A stretch of 64,000 bases of DNA from JAJDTT01 sp965116695 (GTDB lineage: Bacteria > Acidobacteriota > UBA6911 > RPQK01 > JAJDTT01). Position 1 is the first letter of the stretch. The number at the start of each line of letters is the position of its first letter. Shown here one piece after another: positions 42,815-50,917 of this stretch. A program made the translations under genes and the position numbers. The notes under the pieces are model-generated. The model was not told where the DNA came from and did not search any database. It saw only the letters and a program-made list of their open reading frames with translations. The stretch is taken from NCBI GenBank assembly GCA_965116695.1, contig OZ220706.1, positions 1,240,001-1,304,000 of the forward strand. Reading direction: 5' to 3'.

Positions 42815-44494
42815 GTGAGTGACTCCAAATGGACCCGCCGGCAGGCGCTCACCTCCCTCTCGGGAGGCGGACTGGCCCTGGCTTCCTGCCGGGACGAATC
42901 CCCCGTGGAAACGGAGATGAGGCTCACGGCGGAGATTCTGCAAGCGGCCCAACAGGTGGCCGGGCTCGAGTTCACGCTCCCGGAACGGGAGCAGATGCTC
43001 AAGCGGGTCAATCAGAGCCTGGAGTTCTTCGGGAACCTCCGGGAACACTCCCTGGACAATTCCGTGCCTCCCGCCATCCAGTTCGATCCCGTTCCCCGCG
43101 GGAACGTGCCGTATCCGCCGGCCGCGCAACCGGCCACCGCGAAAACTCCGATCCCCGAGGTGCCCGGGCGCCTGGAGGATCTGGCCTACTGGCCCCTCTC
43201 CCGGTTGGCGCCGGCGGTGAAGGCCCGGAAGGTGAGCTCCGAGGAGCTGACCCGCCTCTATCTGGACCGCCTCAGGAAATACGACGAGAAGCTCGAATGC
43301 GTCATCTCATACACCGAGGAGATGGCCCTGGAGCAGGCCCGGCGCGCCGACCGGGAGCTGGCCAATGGGCGCTACCGGGGCCCGCTCCACGGCATTCCCT
43401 GGGGAGCCAAGGACCTGTTGGCGGTCCGGGGATATCGAACCACTTGGGGAGCCGCCTCCCATCGCGGCCAGACCCTGGACCTGGACGCCACGGTGGTCCG
43501 CATGCTGGAGGAGGCGGGCGCGGTGCTCATCGCCAAGCTCAGCCTCGGGGCCCTGGCTGCGGTCGACGTCTGGTACGGCGGGAAGACCCGCAATCCCTGG
43601 AAGCTGGACGAAGGCTCCAAGGGGTCATCGGCCGGTTCGGCCGCAGCGACCGCCACCGGACTGGTGGGCTTCTCCATCGGGTCCGAGACCATGGGGTCCA
43701 TCGTTTATCCTTCCGCCACCTGCGGAGTCACCGGCCTGAGACCGACTTTCGGACGAGTCAGCCGGCACGGCGCCATGACCCTGAGTTGGAGCCTGGACAA
43801 GCTGGGCCCCATCTGCCGCAGCGCGAAAGACTGCGCACTGGTGTTCGCCGCCATCCACGGGCTCGATCCCGACGACCGGACCACCCGCGATCTCCCGTTC
43901 GTGTGGCCCGTCGGGGACAGACTCGAGGGCATCCGTGTCGGCTACGCGGAAAAGCTCATCCAGGAGCAGGAAAGCGAAGCCGCCAAGGAGAACGATACCC
44001 GGAGCCTGGAGGTGTTCCGGTCGCTGGGAGTCGACCTGGTTCCCATCGAGCTGCCGAAACGGCCCCTTGCGCCGGAGTTGATCCTCTATACCGAGGCGGC
44101 CGCCGCCTTCGACGAGTTCACGCGCAACAACCAGGACGACCTGTTGCGGGAGCAGGAGGAGAACAACTGGCCCAACATGTTCCGCCAGGCCCGGTTCGTT
44201 CCGGCCGTGGAATACATCCAGGCCAATCGGCTGCGGTCATTGTTGATGGAGGACATGGCCCGGCTCATGTCCGGAATCGACGCCTACCTGGCCCCCAGTT
44301 TCAGCTATAACGTCAGACTTACGAACCTGACGGGACTCCCCTGCCTCGCGCTGCCCAACGGTTTCGACCCCGAAGGCCGGCCCACCAGCATCTCCCTCAC
44401 CGGGCGCCTCTTCGACGAGTCCCGGATCCTGGCCCTGGGACAGGCCTACCAGGAAGTCACCGACTACCACTCCCGGCGACCACCAGGGTTTTGA
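42815..44494 (+). CDS. Amidase signature family hydrolase, lipoprotein-like
   Basis: 559 residues from a GTG. The N-terminus TRRQALTSLSGGGLALASC combines a twin-arginine motif with a lipobox. The amidase signature has the catalytic lysine in GIPWGAKDLL, the Ser-rich KGSSAGSAAATATGLVGFSI and SETMGSIVYPSATCGVTGLR. These enzymes hydrolyse amides through a Ser-cisSer-Lys triad. About 130 residues precede the amidase core and may be structural. It starts 66 bases after the toroid protein gene. The substrate is not predictable. Confidence 0.9.
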   Translation: MSDSKWTRRQALTSLSGGGLALASCRDESPVETEMRLTAEILQAAQQVAGLEFTLPEREQMLKRVNQSLEFFGNLREHSLDNSVPPAIQFDPVPRGNVPYPPAAQPATAKTPIPEVPGRLEDLAYWPLSRLAPAVKARKVSSEELTRLYLDRLRKYDEKLECVISYTEEMALEQARRADRELANGRYRGPLHGIPWGAKDLLAVRGYRTTWGAASHRGQTLDLDATVVRMLEEAGAVLIAKLSLGALAAVDVWYGGKTRNPWKLDEGSKGSSAGSAAATATGLVGFSIGSETMGSIVYPSATCGVTGLRPTFGRVSRHGAMTLSWSLDKLGPICRSAKDCALVFAAIHGLDPDDRTTRDLPFVWPVGDRLEGIRVGYAEKLIQEQESEAAKENDTRSLEVFRSLGVDLVPIELPKRPLAPELILYTEAAAAFDEFTRNNQDDLLREQEENNWPNMFRQARFVPAVEYIQANRLRSLLMEDMARLMSGIDAYLAPSFSYNVRLTNLTGLPCLALPNGFDPEGRPTSISLTGRLFDESRILALGQAYQEVTDYHSRRPPGF

Positions 44495-44530
44495 TGTGAA
44501 GGTCCGGCCCGGTTCGACCAATTTTTGGGA

Positions 44531-45529
44531 ATGAGAGACATGCCCCACCAAGCCCAGGAAAAACTCCAAAAAATTGCAGACAGGATGAAATCCGAGCGGG
44601 ATAGTGGGGCCATGCCTGTTGCGGAACTCACGACGGTCCGTGAGCTTCTGGGATGGTTCAATTACTCGCGCCGAAGCGACCGGCTCATCAGGCGGATCAG
44701 GACCAAATTCGCGGAACTCGATCTCCGCACGGTCCCCGATTTCGAGCGAGAGCATATCGACGGCGATATCTCGATCGAACTGGACATGAAGGCGACGGGT
44801 GTCCAGAAAGAGCCAGTCGACCCAACCGTCCGTATCCGAGTACTTCCGACAGCCCACTGCATACTGACCAGCGTGCGGCCGAACAACCCGCTTGCCAAGG
44901 CGACCACGCTCATGTTGATCAAGGATTTCTCACAGCTCCCCGTGATGGTAAACGAACGAGAAGTGAAGGGTGTGGTCAGTTGGAGGTCGATCGGAACGGC
45001 GTTCACGCTGGGAGGCCAGAGCGACGAGGTCCGCCACTGGATGGAGCCCCATCGGGAAATAGGCATCAATGCTCCTTTGTTCGATGCCATCAAGGACATC
45101 TGGGAACATGGATACGTTCTGGTTCGGGACGTCGACCGGACAATCTCAGGAATCGTGACCGCAAGCGATTTCGCCAGACAGTTCGCGCAGCTTGCCCAAC
45201 CGTTCCTGGTCATAGGCGAAATCGAGTTCCATCTGCGCAATCTCGTGAGCAAATTCACCTTGGACGAGATGAAAAAGGCGTCCGATGATCCAAACAGACC
45301 GATCGAAGGCTCGTGGGACCTCAACTTCGGCGCCTATTGCCGCCTCATTGAGAACCCGGATCGATGGGACAGGTTGGGATTACGGGTGGACCGCGGCACG
45401 TTCATACACAATTTGGCCCAAGTGAGGGAGATCCGAAACGAGGTGATGCATTTCGCGCCTGATGGTCTGGATCCGGACGAAGTCGAGAAGCTGGAACGCG
45501 TTGCCATGTTCCTCCGCATGTTGACCTGA
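44531..45529 (+). CDS. CBS-pair protein with C-terminal HEPN-like (Rx4H) domain
   Basis: 332 residues; the ATG at 44531 or 44540 is the likely start. The N-terminal region (VRELLGWFNYSRRSDRLIRR) is unassigned. The middle contains two CBS-type motifs, FSQLPVMVNEREVKGVVSWR and GYVLVRDVDRTISGIVTASD, which normally bind adenine nucleotides. The C-terminal part begins FLVIGEIEFHLRNLV and contains QVREIRNEVMHF, an Rx4H motif typical of HEPN RNases. A nucleotide-sensing RNase is a reasonable inference. A PD-(D/E)XK-like gene follows 53 bases later. Base composition is lower in G+C than the neighbouring amidase gene. Confidence 0.6.
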   Translation: MRDMPHQAQEKLQKIADRMKSERDSGAMPVAELTTVRELLGWFNYSRRSDRLIRRIRTKFAELDLRTVPDFEREHIDGDISIELDMKATGVQKEPVDPTVRIRVLPTAHCILTSVRPNNPLAKATTLMLIKDFSQLPVMVNEREVKGVVSWRSIGTAFTLGGQSDEVRHWMEPHREIGINAPLFDAIKDIWEHGYVLVRDVDRTISGIVTASDFARQFAQLAQPFLVIGEIEFHLRNLVSKFTLDEMKKASDDPNRPIEGSWDLNFGAYCRLIENPDRWDRLGLRVDRGTFIHNLAQVREIRNEVMHFAPDGLDPDEVEKLERVAMFLRMLT

Positions 45530-45582
45530 AGTTCCGGTATTCGTCCCCTGTGCAATCCATACCAATAGGAGGTAACGAAGGG

Positions 45583-46193
45583 ATGCTGATCTCGGGCCGG
45601 TCCCCCTCAAACTGAGGGAGCCAACGGATGAGTTCAATGTAGAAAGCGGGTGCCCAGAAGCTACTCTCGGCGACTACTTGCGCTGGTCGAGTTCGAGCAT
45701 TCTCGACAACACAGAGCGGGGCGTTGTGGCCGAGTTTCTCGTGGCGAACGCATTGGGTCTGAATGACAGACCGCGCGTCGAGTGGGGTTCGTACGACCTC
45801 AAGATGCACGACGGTACCAAGATCGAGGTCAAGAGTTCAGCGTACCTGCAGTCCTGGCGTCAAAAAAAGTACTCAACGATAAGGTTCGGTATCGCTCGAA
45901 CCAAGGAGGCGTGGGACGCCCACACGGGGAAGAGCCAGAAGCAGGACCCGCCGAGACGCATCGCCGACATCTACGTTTTCTGCCTGCTGAAGCACAGGGA
46001 CAAAGCCACGGTCGATCCACTCAACACGGAGCAGTGGGAATTCTTCGTAGTTCCAACGTTTCGAATCAACGAGGAGCATTCAGATCGCCGGGCGATCAGT
46101 CTGGAGCAACTTGAGCGCGTGGAAGACCGCCCTACGCCATACTGCGAACTCGCAGCCACCGTTACGAGCGTTGCTGAGTCAATCTGCTCGTGA
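45583..46193 (+). pseudogene. PD-(D/E)XK nuclease-like protein with apparent frameshift
   Basis: A strong AGGAGG (45568-45573) precedes the ATG at 45583, but that frame stops after ten codons. A second frame, open without an ATG from 45576 to 46193, encodes LKLREPTDEFNVESG and GVVAEFLVANALGLND, then WGSYDLKMHDGTKIEVKSSA, a PD-(D/E)XK-like core with D and ExK. Adding one C to the C5 run at 45602-45606 would join the two into one protein of about 200 residues. It could be a true frameshift, a sequencing error, or start from the TTG at 45678. It follows the CBS-HEPN gene. Confidence 0.55.
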
Positions 46194-46304
46194 CCCAGAC
46201 GAACCCTCGGCGGCGGCCGCCCAATGCCGATCGGACGCGATCCATATTGGACTCAAAAAGACTCACATCCACTCCTGTGTATTCTTGTAGGAGAGGTGGT
46301 TGCC

Positions 46305-46523
46305 ATGTTGTCCATCCGACTTCCTGAGGAGATTGATGCCCGTCTCGCACGTCTCGCAAAGGAGGCAGGCCTAACCAAGAGCGAATACGCGCGTGAAGCC
46401 ATCCTTGAAAAGATCGAGCATTTGGAGGATCTGCACTTGGCCGAGCAGGTGTTGGAACGAGTTCGCAAGGGGAAAGAGAAAACCGTAAGTTCCGAAGAGA
46501 TGTGGCGCGAGTTGGAAGATTGA
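46305..46523 (+). CDS. RelB/DinJ-type ribbon-helix-helix antitoxin
   Basis: 72 residues from the ATG at 46305 with an AGGAG-containing leader. LSIRLPEEIDARLARLAKEA, then GLTKSEYAREAILEKIEHLEDL, is the RelB-type ribbon-helix-helix domain. The tail HLAEQVLERVRKGKEKTVSS is that of antitoxins paired with RelE/ParE toxins. The partner downstream is truncated (46510-46617), so the antitoxin appears orphaned. Confidence 0.82.
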   Translation: MLSIRLPEEIDARLARLAKEAGLTKSEYAREAILEKIEHLEDLHLAEQVLERVRKGKEKTVSSEEMWRELED

Positions 46524-46617
46524 ATCTGCTGAGACTGTCCTGCAATCTGATCGAAAGCAGATTCGGCAATCTCAACAGCGTCTTCGGGATTACTTGGGTT
46601 TTCGAGTGAAACGTTGA
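46510..46617 (+). pseudogene. Truncated RelE-type toxin fragment
   Basis: In the frame shifted by one base relative to the antitoxin, SWKIESAETVLQSDRKQIRQ and SQQRLRDYLGFRVKR resemble the N-terminal helices of RelE toxins. The frame ends at a TGA (46615-46617) after about 35 residues, with no C-terminal beta-sheet or catalytic residues and no clear start codon. A dispersed palindrome begins nine bases later, near the break. Confidence 0.5.
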
Positions 46618-46625
46618 AGGCAAGT

Positions 46626-46645
46626 GGGGGACAGGAATGTCCCCC
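46626..46645. repeat. Dispersed palindromic element, copy A3
   Basis: GGGGGACAGGAATGTCCCCC is a hyphenated palindrome with the same ACAGGAA core as copies A1 and A2. It lies next to the truncated relE and just after the stop codon region of the ABC ATPase gene on the other strand, where it may also act as a terminator. Confidence 0.6.
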
Positions 46646-46656
46646 CTCCAATCGGC

Positions 46657-47355
46657 TCACTCAGTTGTGGCCGGGGCTTTCCCCAGCAGGGACCCTTTTT
46701 CCAAGTGATGGTTGATGGCGGCGTAGGCTGCGGCCCGGGGGTCGTGGGTGACCATGACGATGGTCTTGCCGAAGTCGCGGTTCAGGGCCTCCAGCACCTT
46801 GAGGATGTCCCCGGCCGACTCGGCGTCCAGGTCGCCCGTCGGTTCGTCGGCCAGGATGAAGGTGGGGTCGGTGACGATGGCCCGGGCGATGGCCACACGC
46901 TGTTCCTCGCCGCCGCTGAGCTGTCGCGGATAGTGGTGAATCCGGTCCGAAAGGTTCACCAGACGCAGTGCCGTTTCCACGTGCTCCCGCCTTTCCTTCC
47001 GCGAAAGCGAGGTCAGCAGCAGGGGAAGCTCCACGTTCTCGAAGGCGGTCAGGACCGGGATCAGGTTGAAGTGCTGAAACACGAATCCCACGTGTTCATT
47101 GCGCCAGCCGGCCAGTTCGTCCTCGTTGAGCGCGGTCAGGTCCTCTCCCAGGACCCGGAGTTGGCCGCCGGTCGGCCGGTCGATGCCGGCAATCAGGTTG
47201 AGCAGCGTACTCTTGCCGGAGCCGGACGGTCCCATCAAGCTGATGAAGTCCTTTTCACGGATGTCCAGGTTGATGTTCTGCAGAGCCACGACCTGGACCG
47301 CATCGCGCTGGAACACACGAGTGAGATGGCGCATTTCGATCAGAACGTCGGTCAT
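46657..47355 (-). CDS. ABC transporter ATPase (MacB/LolD type)
   Basis: 232 residues with Walker A GPSGSGKSTLL, the Q-loop region FVFQHFNLIPVLTAFENVELP, signature LSGGEEQRVAIARAI, Walker B FILADEPTGDLD and the H-loop MVTHD. The FENVELP region and overall length are typical of the LolD/MacB class that powers FtsX-type permeases. It is the last gene of a four-gene minus-strand operon and is coupled by an ATGA overlap to the HlyD-like gene before it. The system probably exports a peptide, lipoprotein or small molecule across the envelope. Confidence 0.92.
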   Translation of the reverse strand: MTDVLIEMRHLTRVFQRDAVQVVALQNINLDIREKDFISLMGPSGSGKSTLLNLIAGIDRPTGGQLRVLGEDLTALNEDELAGWRNEHVGFVFQHFNLIPVLTAFENVELPLLLTSLSRKERREHVETALRLVNLSDRIHHYPRQLSGGEEQRVAIARAIVTDPTFILADEPTGDLDAESAGDILKVLEALNRDFGKTIVMVTHDPRAAAYAAINHHLEKGSLLGKAPATTE

Positions 47356-48509
47356 CCGGTGTCTCCAGCAGTCATGTCGTCCGCCCCCGATTCCGGTTGT
47401 TTGCGATAGAAAGTGACCTGAACGTCCATCTCCGGCCGAAGGTACTCATCCGGTTTCAGAATCTGGACCTTCACCTCGATGGTGGCCCGCTGCCGGTTCG
47501 CCTCCGGCGCAATCTCGTCCAAATCGCATTCGTATTCCCGGGCCGGATAGGCGATGGGAGACATCTTGCATCCGATCTCCGGCGAGATGTTGTGAAAGTC
47601 GGACTGGCTGATATCCATCTCCACCTGCAGATCATTCAGATCCGCCAATGCCACCAGGACGGCTCCCCCCATAAAGTAGGCCGAGACCATTTCGCCGACT
47701 TCGACGACCCGTTCCAGGATCGTGCCGCTGACGGGCGCCCGGATCTCCGTCTCCTTCAATTGGGTCTGCCAGTATGAGATGTCCGCCCGGCTCCGCTCGA
47801 GCTCGGCGCGCGCGGCCTGGATCTGCTCGGTTCGCGGACCGATCTCCAGGAGCAGGTGGTTCTTTTCGGCGACGGCGACGGTGGCCCTGGCCATGTCACG
47901 GCGGGACCGGGCATCGTCGACCAGTTGCTGGGCGATGACTCCGCTTTCGATGAGTTGACTCAAACGCCGGTGTTCGAGTTCGGCGTTTTTCAAATCGGCG
48001 CGGCTTCTTTCCAGCTCCGCCTTCGCTCTCTGGATCTCTTCGGGCCGTGAACCGGTTTCCAATTCGGTGAGGCGGGCCTGCGCCGAGTCATGGCCGGCTT
48101 GCGCCTGCTGGAGTTGCGCCCGGAATTCGGCGTCCTCCAGCCGGACCAGCAACTGGCCTTTTTCGACTCGATCCGATTTGTCGACTCCGACCCATGCGAC
48201 CTTCCCCATGATCCTGGAACTGACTTCGATCCGGTGGCGAGGGACGATGTAGCCCGAGGCGATGAGCAACGTCCTGTTTCGCTCCGGCGCCGAATCGACC
48301 CCGGCGGCATCAGGGACAGACGCCGCCCGATCCGCCCGCGCCTCTGCCACCGCGGCATCCGGCGTCTGCATTGGCAGGTTCAGGAAAACCAGCCCGGACA
48401 GGACAGCGCCCAAGACGAAAGCCATCAGTCCCGTCAGCCACAGGTTCCGGGGTTGCCCGGCACGCTTCCGGTTGCGGTCGATCCGCAACGCCTTCAGATC
48501 TTTTTCCAT
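47352..48509 (-). CDS. HlyD/MacA-type periplasmic adaptor
   Basis: 385 residues from the ATG at 48509, which overlaps the stop of the upstream permease (ATGA). A single N-terminal membrane segment (WLTGLMAFVLGAVLSGLVFL) is followed by a lipoyl-like half (VEKGQLLVRLEDAEFRAQLQ), a long coiled-coil hairpin (residues about 135-250, many AELERSRA repeats) and a second lipoyl/beta-barrel half (IRAPVSGTILERVVEVGEMV). It bridges the inner-membrane ABC permeases to the outer membrane. The stop overlaps the ATPase start. Confidence 0.9.
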   Translation of the reverse strand: MEKDLKALRIDRNRKRAGQPRNLWLTGLMAFVLGAVLSGLVFLNLPMQTPDAAVAEARADRAASVPDAAGVDSAPERNRTLLIASGYIVPRHRIEVSSRIMGKVAWVGVDKSDRVEKGQLLVRLEDAEFRAQLQQAQAGHDSAQARLTELETGSRPEEIQRAKAELERSRADLKNAELEHRRLSQLIESGVIAQQLVDDARSRRDMARATVAVAEKNHLLLEIGPRTEQIQAARAELERSRADISYWQTQLKETEIRAPVSGTILERVVEVGEMVSAYFMGGAVLVALADLNDLQVEMDISQSDFHNISPEIGCKMSPIAYPAREYECDLDEIAPEANRQRATIEVKVQILKPDEYLRPEMDVQVTFYRKQPESGADDMTAGDTG

Positions 48510-49672
48510 CAGTCTCGCATCACGTCGATCAATCTCACCCGGGCGGCTCGTGCGGCCGGCAGCAGGCCGCCGGCAATCCCCACCAGGCTGACGAAGAGAA
48601 TCGCCTTGAATAGGATTTCGGGGGTGATTCGAAAGTGGAACAGGACTTCGCTGAAACTGGCGAAGTTGGTGGTCCCGGTGGAAATGCCGTGGACCGGCAA
48701 GGCCATGACACAACCCACGACTCCTCCCAGCAATGCCAGCAGAATGGACTCGGCCAAAAACGAAGCCAGGATGCTCCGTCTGCGGAATCCCAGCGCCCGC
48801 AGGGTTCCGATCTCCTTGAACCGGGCCATGACGGTGCCGTACATCATGTTCATGGCGGCAAAGCAGGAACCGATTCCCATGACCACGGCGATAAAGACTC
48901 CCAAGGCCTTGAGTCCCACGGAGGAGATCGTCTGGCCCTCGTAGTATTCGGTCTGGGGAATGGCCTGCAGTTCGATGTTTCGATCCTCTTCGATCCGTTT
49001 CGCCAGAGCGGCTCGAGCCTCTCCATCCTTGGCGCGAACCAGGAAAGAGGTGTAGATGGGCCGGGTCCAAGCCAATGCGATCTCGTCGTAGTCTCCCCAG
49101 ATTTCCGAATCGTAGGCCGTGCCGCCGGCGTCGAAAATTCCCACCACGGTCCACTCGTTCTGGGCGATGGGCAAAGTGTCGCCCAGCTTCATGTGCTTGA
49201 AGCGGCGCGACAACGACCGGCTCACGATCAGTTCCCGCACGCCCTTGGCAAAGCGCCGTCCCTCGACGATTCGGACCTCCGGCCGCATTTCGAAGCCCCG
49301 GTTGCCGGTGCCGCGAATGACGATGTTCGAGGTCTCGTTTTCTCCGGCGATGCGCTCATGATTGATGACCACGATGAGCTCGCCGGAGGCCCAGGGCTCA
49401 TCGTTTTCGTCGCGGGCCACCTCCGGCAGAAAGCGGACCCGGGGGAAGATGTCCCGGTCGAGATAGCTGTTGGTCTCGTTTTGGGAGCCCTGCCGAATGA
49501 CCACCAGGTCATTGGGGTATCCGGTGTTGACGAAGGTCGAGTCGAGACCGTCGATAAGAGCCATCATGGCCACCAGGATGGCGACCGTGAGCCCGATTCC
49601 CAAAGCCGTCATCAGAGTCCCGACCCGCCGCACCCAGAGGCTCCTCAAGTTGTACCGGATGGGGATCTTCAT
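48509..49672 (-). CDS. FtsX/MacB-type ABC permease 1
   Basis: 387 residues: an N-terminal membrane helix (IPIRYNLRSLWVRRVGTLMT), a large periplasmic domain, then three C-terminal helices including FKEIGTLRALGFRRRSILASFLAESILLALLGG. This is the FtsX/MacB permease topology. It begins immediately after the stop of the second permease (no gap) and overlaps the adaptor gene at its 3' end. It should pair with permease 2 as a heterodimer. Confidence 0.9.
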   Translation of the reverse strand: MKIPIRYNLRSLWVRRVGTLMTALGIGLTVAILVAMMALIDGLDSTFVNTGYPNDLVVIRQGSQNETNSYLDRDIFPRVRFLPEVARDENDEPWASGELIVVINHERIAGENETSNIVIRGTGNRGFEMRPEVRIVEGRRFAKGVRELIVSRSLSRRFKHMKLGDTLPIAQNEWTVVGIFDAGGTAYDSEIWGDYDEIALAWTRPIYTSFLVRAKDGEARAALAKRIEEDRNIELQAIPQTEYYEGQTISSVGLKALGVFIAVVMGIGSCFAAMNMMYGTVMARFKEIGTLRALGFRRRSILASFLAESILLALLGGVVGCVMALPVHGISTGTTNFASFSEVLFHFRITPEILFKAILFVSLVGIAGGLLPAARAARVRLIDVMRD

Positions 49673-50824
49673 CTAGCCCACACTCTGCAACGATTCGAGA
49701 GTCGGCCGCCGGGCCGCCTGCCAGGCAGGCAGTCCGGCGGCGATCAGTCCGATCGCGGCTCCAATCAGAATGCAGAACGCGATGGTGGCGAACCGGACTT
49801 CGAAATTCTGGATGAACCCGTTGCTGATGGCCTGCATCGGCACGGACTGGAAAATCACGCGGGCCGCCAGCGCGCCCAAGGCCGCCCCGCTCATGGCCAG
49901 GAAAAGGGACTCGCTCAGCAACAAACCCAGCACCTGGGCCTTCCGAAAACCGAGGGTCTTGAGGATCCCGATCTCACGGACACGCTCACGGATGGACATG
50001 GCCATGGTGTTCGCGGCCACGAGACTGACGGCAAAGATCACCGCCAGACAGATGCTGCTGATCAGAAACTGCACGTTGCCCAGCATGGAGACGAATCCCA
50101 TGATGAAGGCCTTCTCGGTCTCCGTCTTGGTGGGAGCCATGGAATTCTTGAAGAGGCCGTCCACCTCCTCGGCGATGGCGGACAACACCTCCGGTGACGA
50201 GGCCCGGATCGAGAAGGTTCCGGTGACGCCGTTGTCGTTCATGAGTTCGTTGAAGTAGTCCCAATGAAAATAGATGCTGCCGCCCTCGTCGCCGCCGCCC
50301 CGGTAGATGGCGCGGATCGTCAATTCCAACTCGGTCGGGAAGAGGTTGCTGCCGGTATGGATCGTCTGCCCCACCCGCCAGCCGAAACGTTCGGCCACGG
50401 TGCTCCCCACCAGCGCTCCGGAACGATCCTGCAGAAACGCTTGTTTCTGCTCTTCGGGAACGGCCATGTCGGGATAGATCTGAAACAACCGGTCAGTATC
50501 GGAGGCAAACTGCGCCAAGCCGACTTCGGTTCCCTGATGGTTGTACAGGCCGCCGAACCACATCGACCCGATCACGGCTTCCACACCGTCGATGGCGGCG
50601 ATTTTTTCCCGGTAGGAGGTGGGCAACGTGTTGAACAGGGAGATCTTGTGCCGGACCACGAGCCGCAGGGCGGAGTCCGGGGTCTCGGGAGGACTGGTCA
50701 GCTCGTCGAGCACGGTCATCAAGGTGGCCACCAGGAAAATCGATGCCCCGATGCTGCTGGCGGTCAGCAGGGTCCTGAGCTTGTTCCGGAACAGGCTCGT
50801 AGCGAGCAGTCTGAAGAATTTCAT
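49673..50824 (-). CDS. FtsX/MacB-type ABC permease 2
   Basis: 383 residues from the ATG at 50824 (GGAG eight bases upstream); the frame extends upstream without conservation. An N-terminal helix (FFRLLATSLFRNKLRTLLTA) precedes a periplasmic domain and the C-terminal FtsX segment REIGILKTLGFRKAQVLGLL, LLSESLFLAMSGAALGALAA. It is the first gene of the export operon. Two permeases, an adaptor and one ATPase make a MacAB-like system with a heteromeric membrane core. Confidence 0.9.
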   Translation of the reverse strand: MKFFRLLATSLFRNKLRTLLTASSIGASIFLVATLMTVLDELTSPPETPDSALRLVVRHKISLFNTLPTSYREKIAAIDGVEAVIGSMWFGGLYNHQGTEVGLAQFASDTDRLFQIYPDMAVPEEQKQAFLQDRSGALVGSTVAERFGWRVGQTIHTGSNLFPTELELTIRAIYRGGGDEGGSIYFHWDYFNELMNDNGVTGTFSIRASSPEVLSAIAEEVDGLFKNSMAPTKTETEKAFIMGFVSMLGNVQFLISSICLAVIFAVSLVAANTMAMSIRERVREIGILKTLGFRKAQVLGLLLSESLFLAMSGAALGALAARVIFQSVPMQAISNGFIQNFEVRFATIAFCILIGAAIGLIAAGLPAWQAARRPTLESLQSVG

Positions 50825-50917
50825 GTCCGCACTCCGCAACGCGATCTGGCCCGAAGTTCCCAACCGGCCGTTGAGCAAGTGCCCGAATTGATTCTATCTT
50901 GAGTTTGCGGCCGGCGC

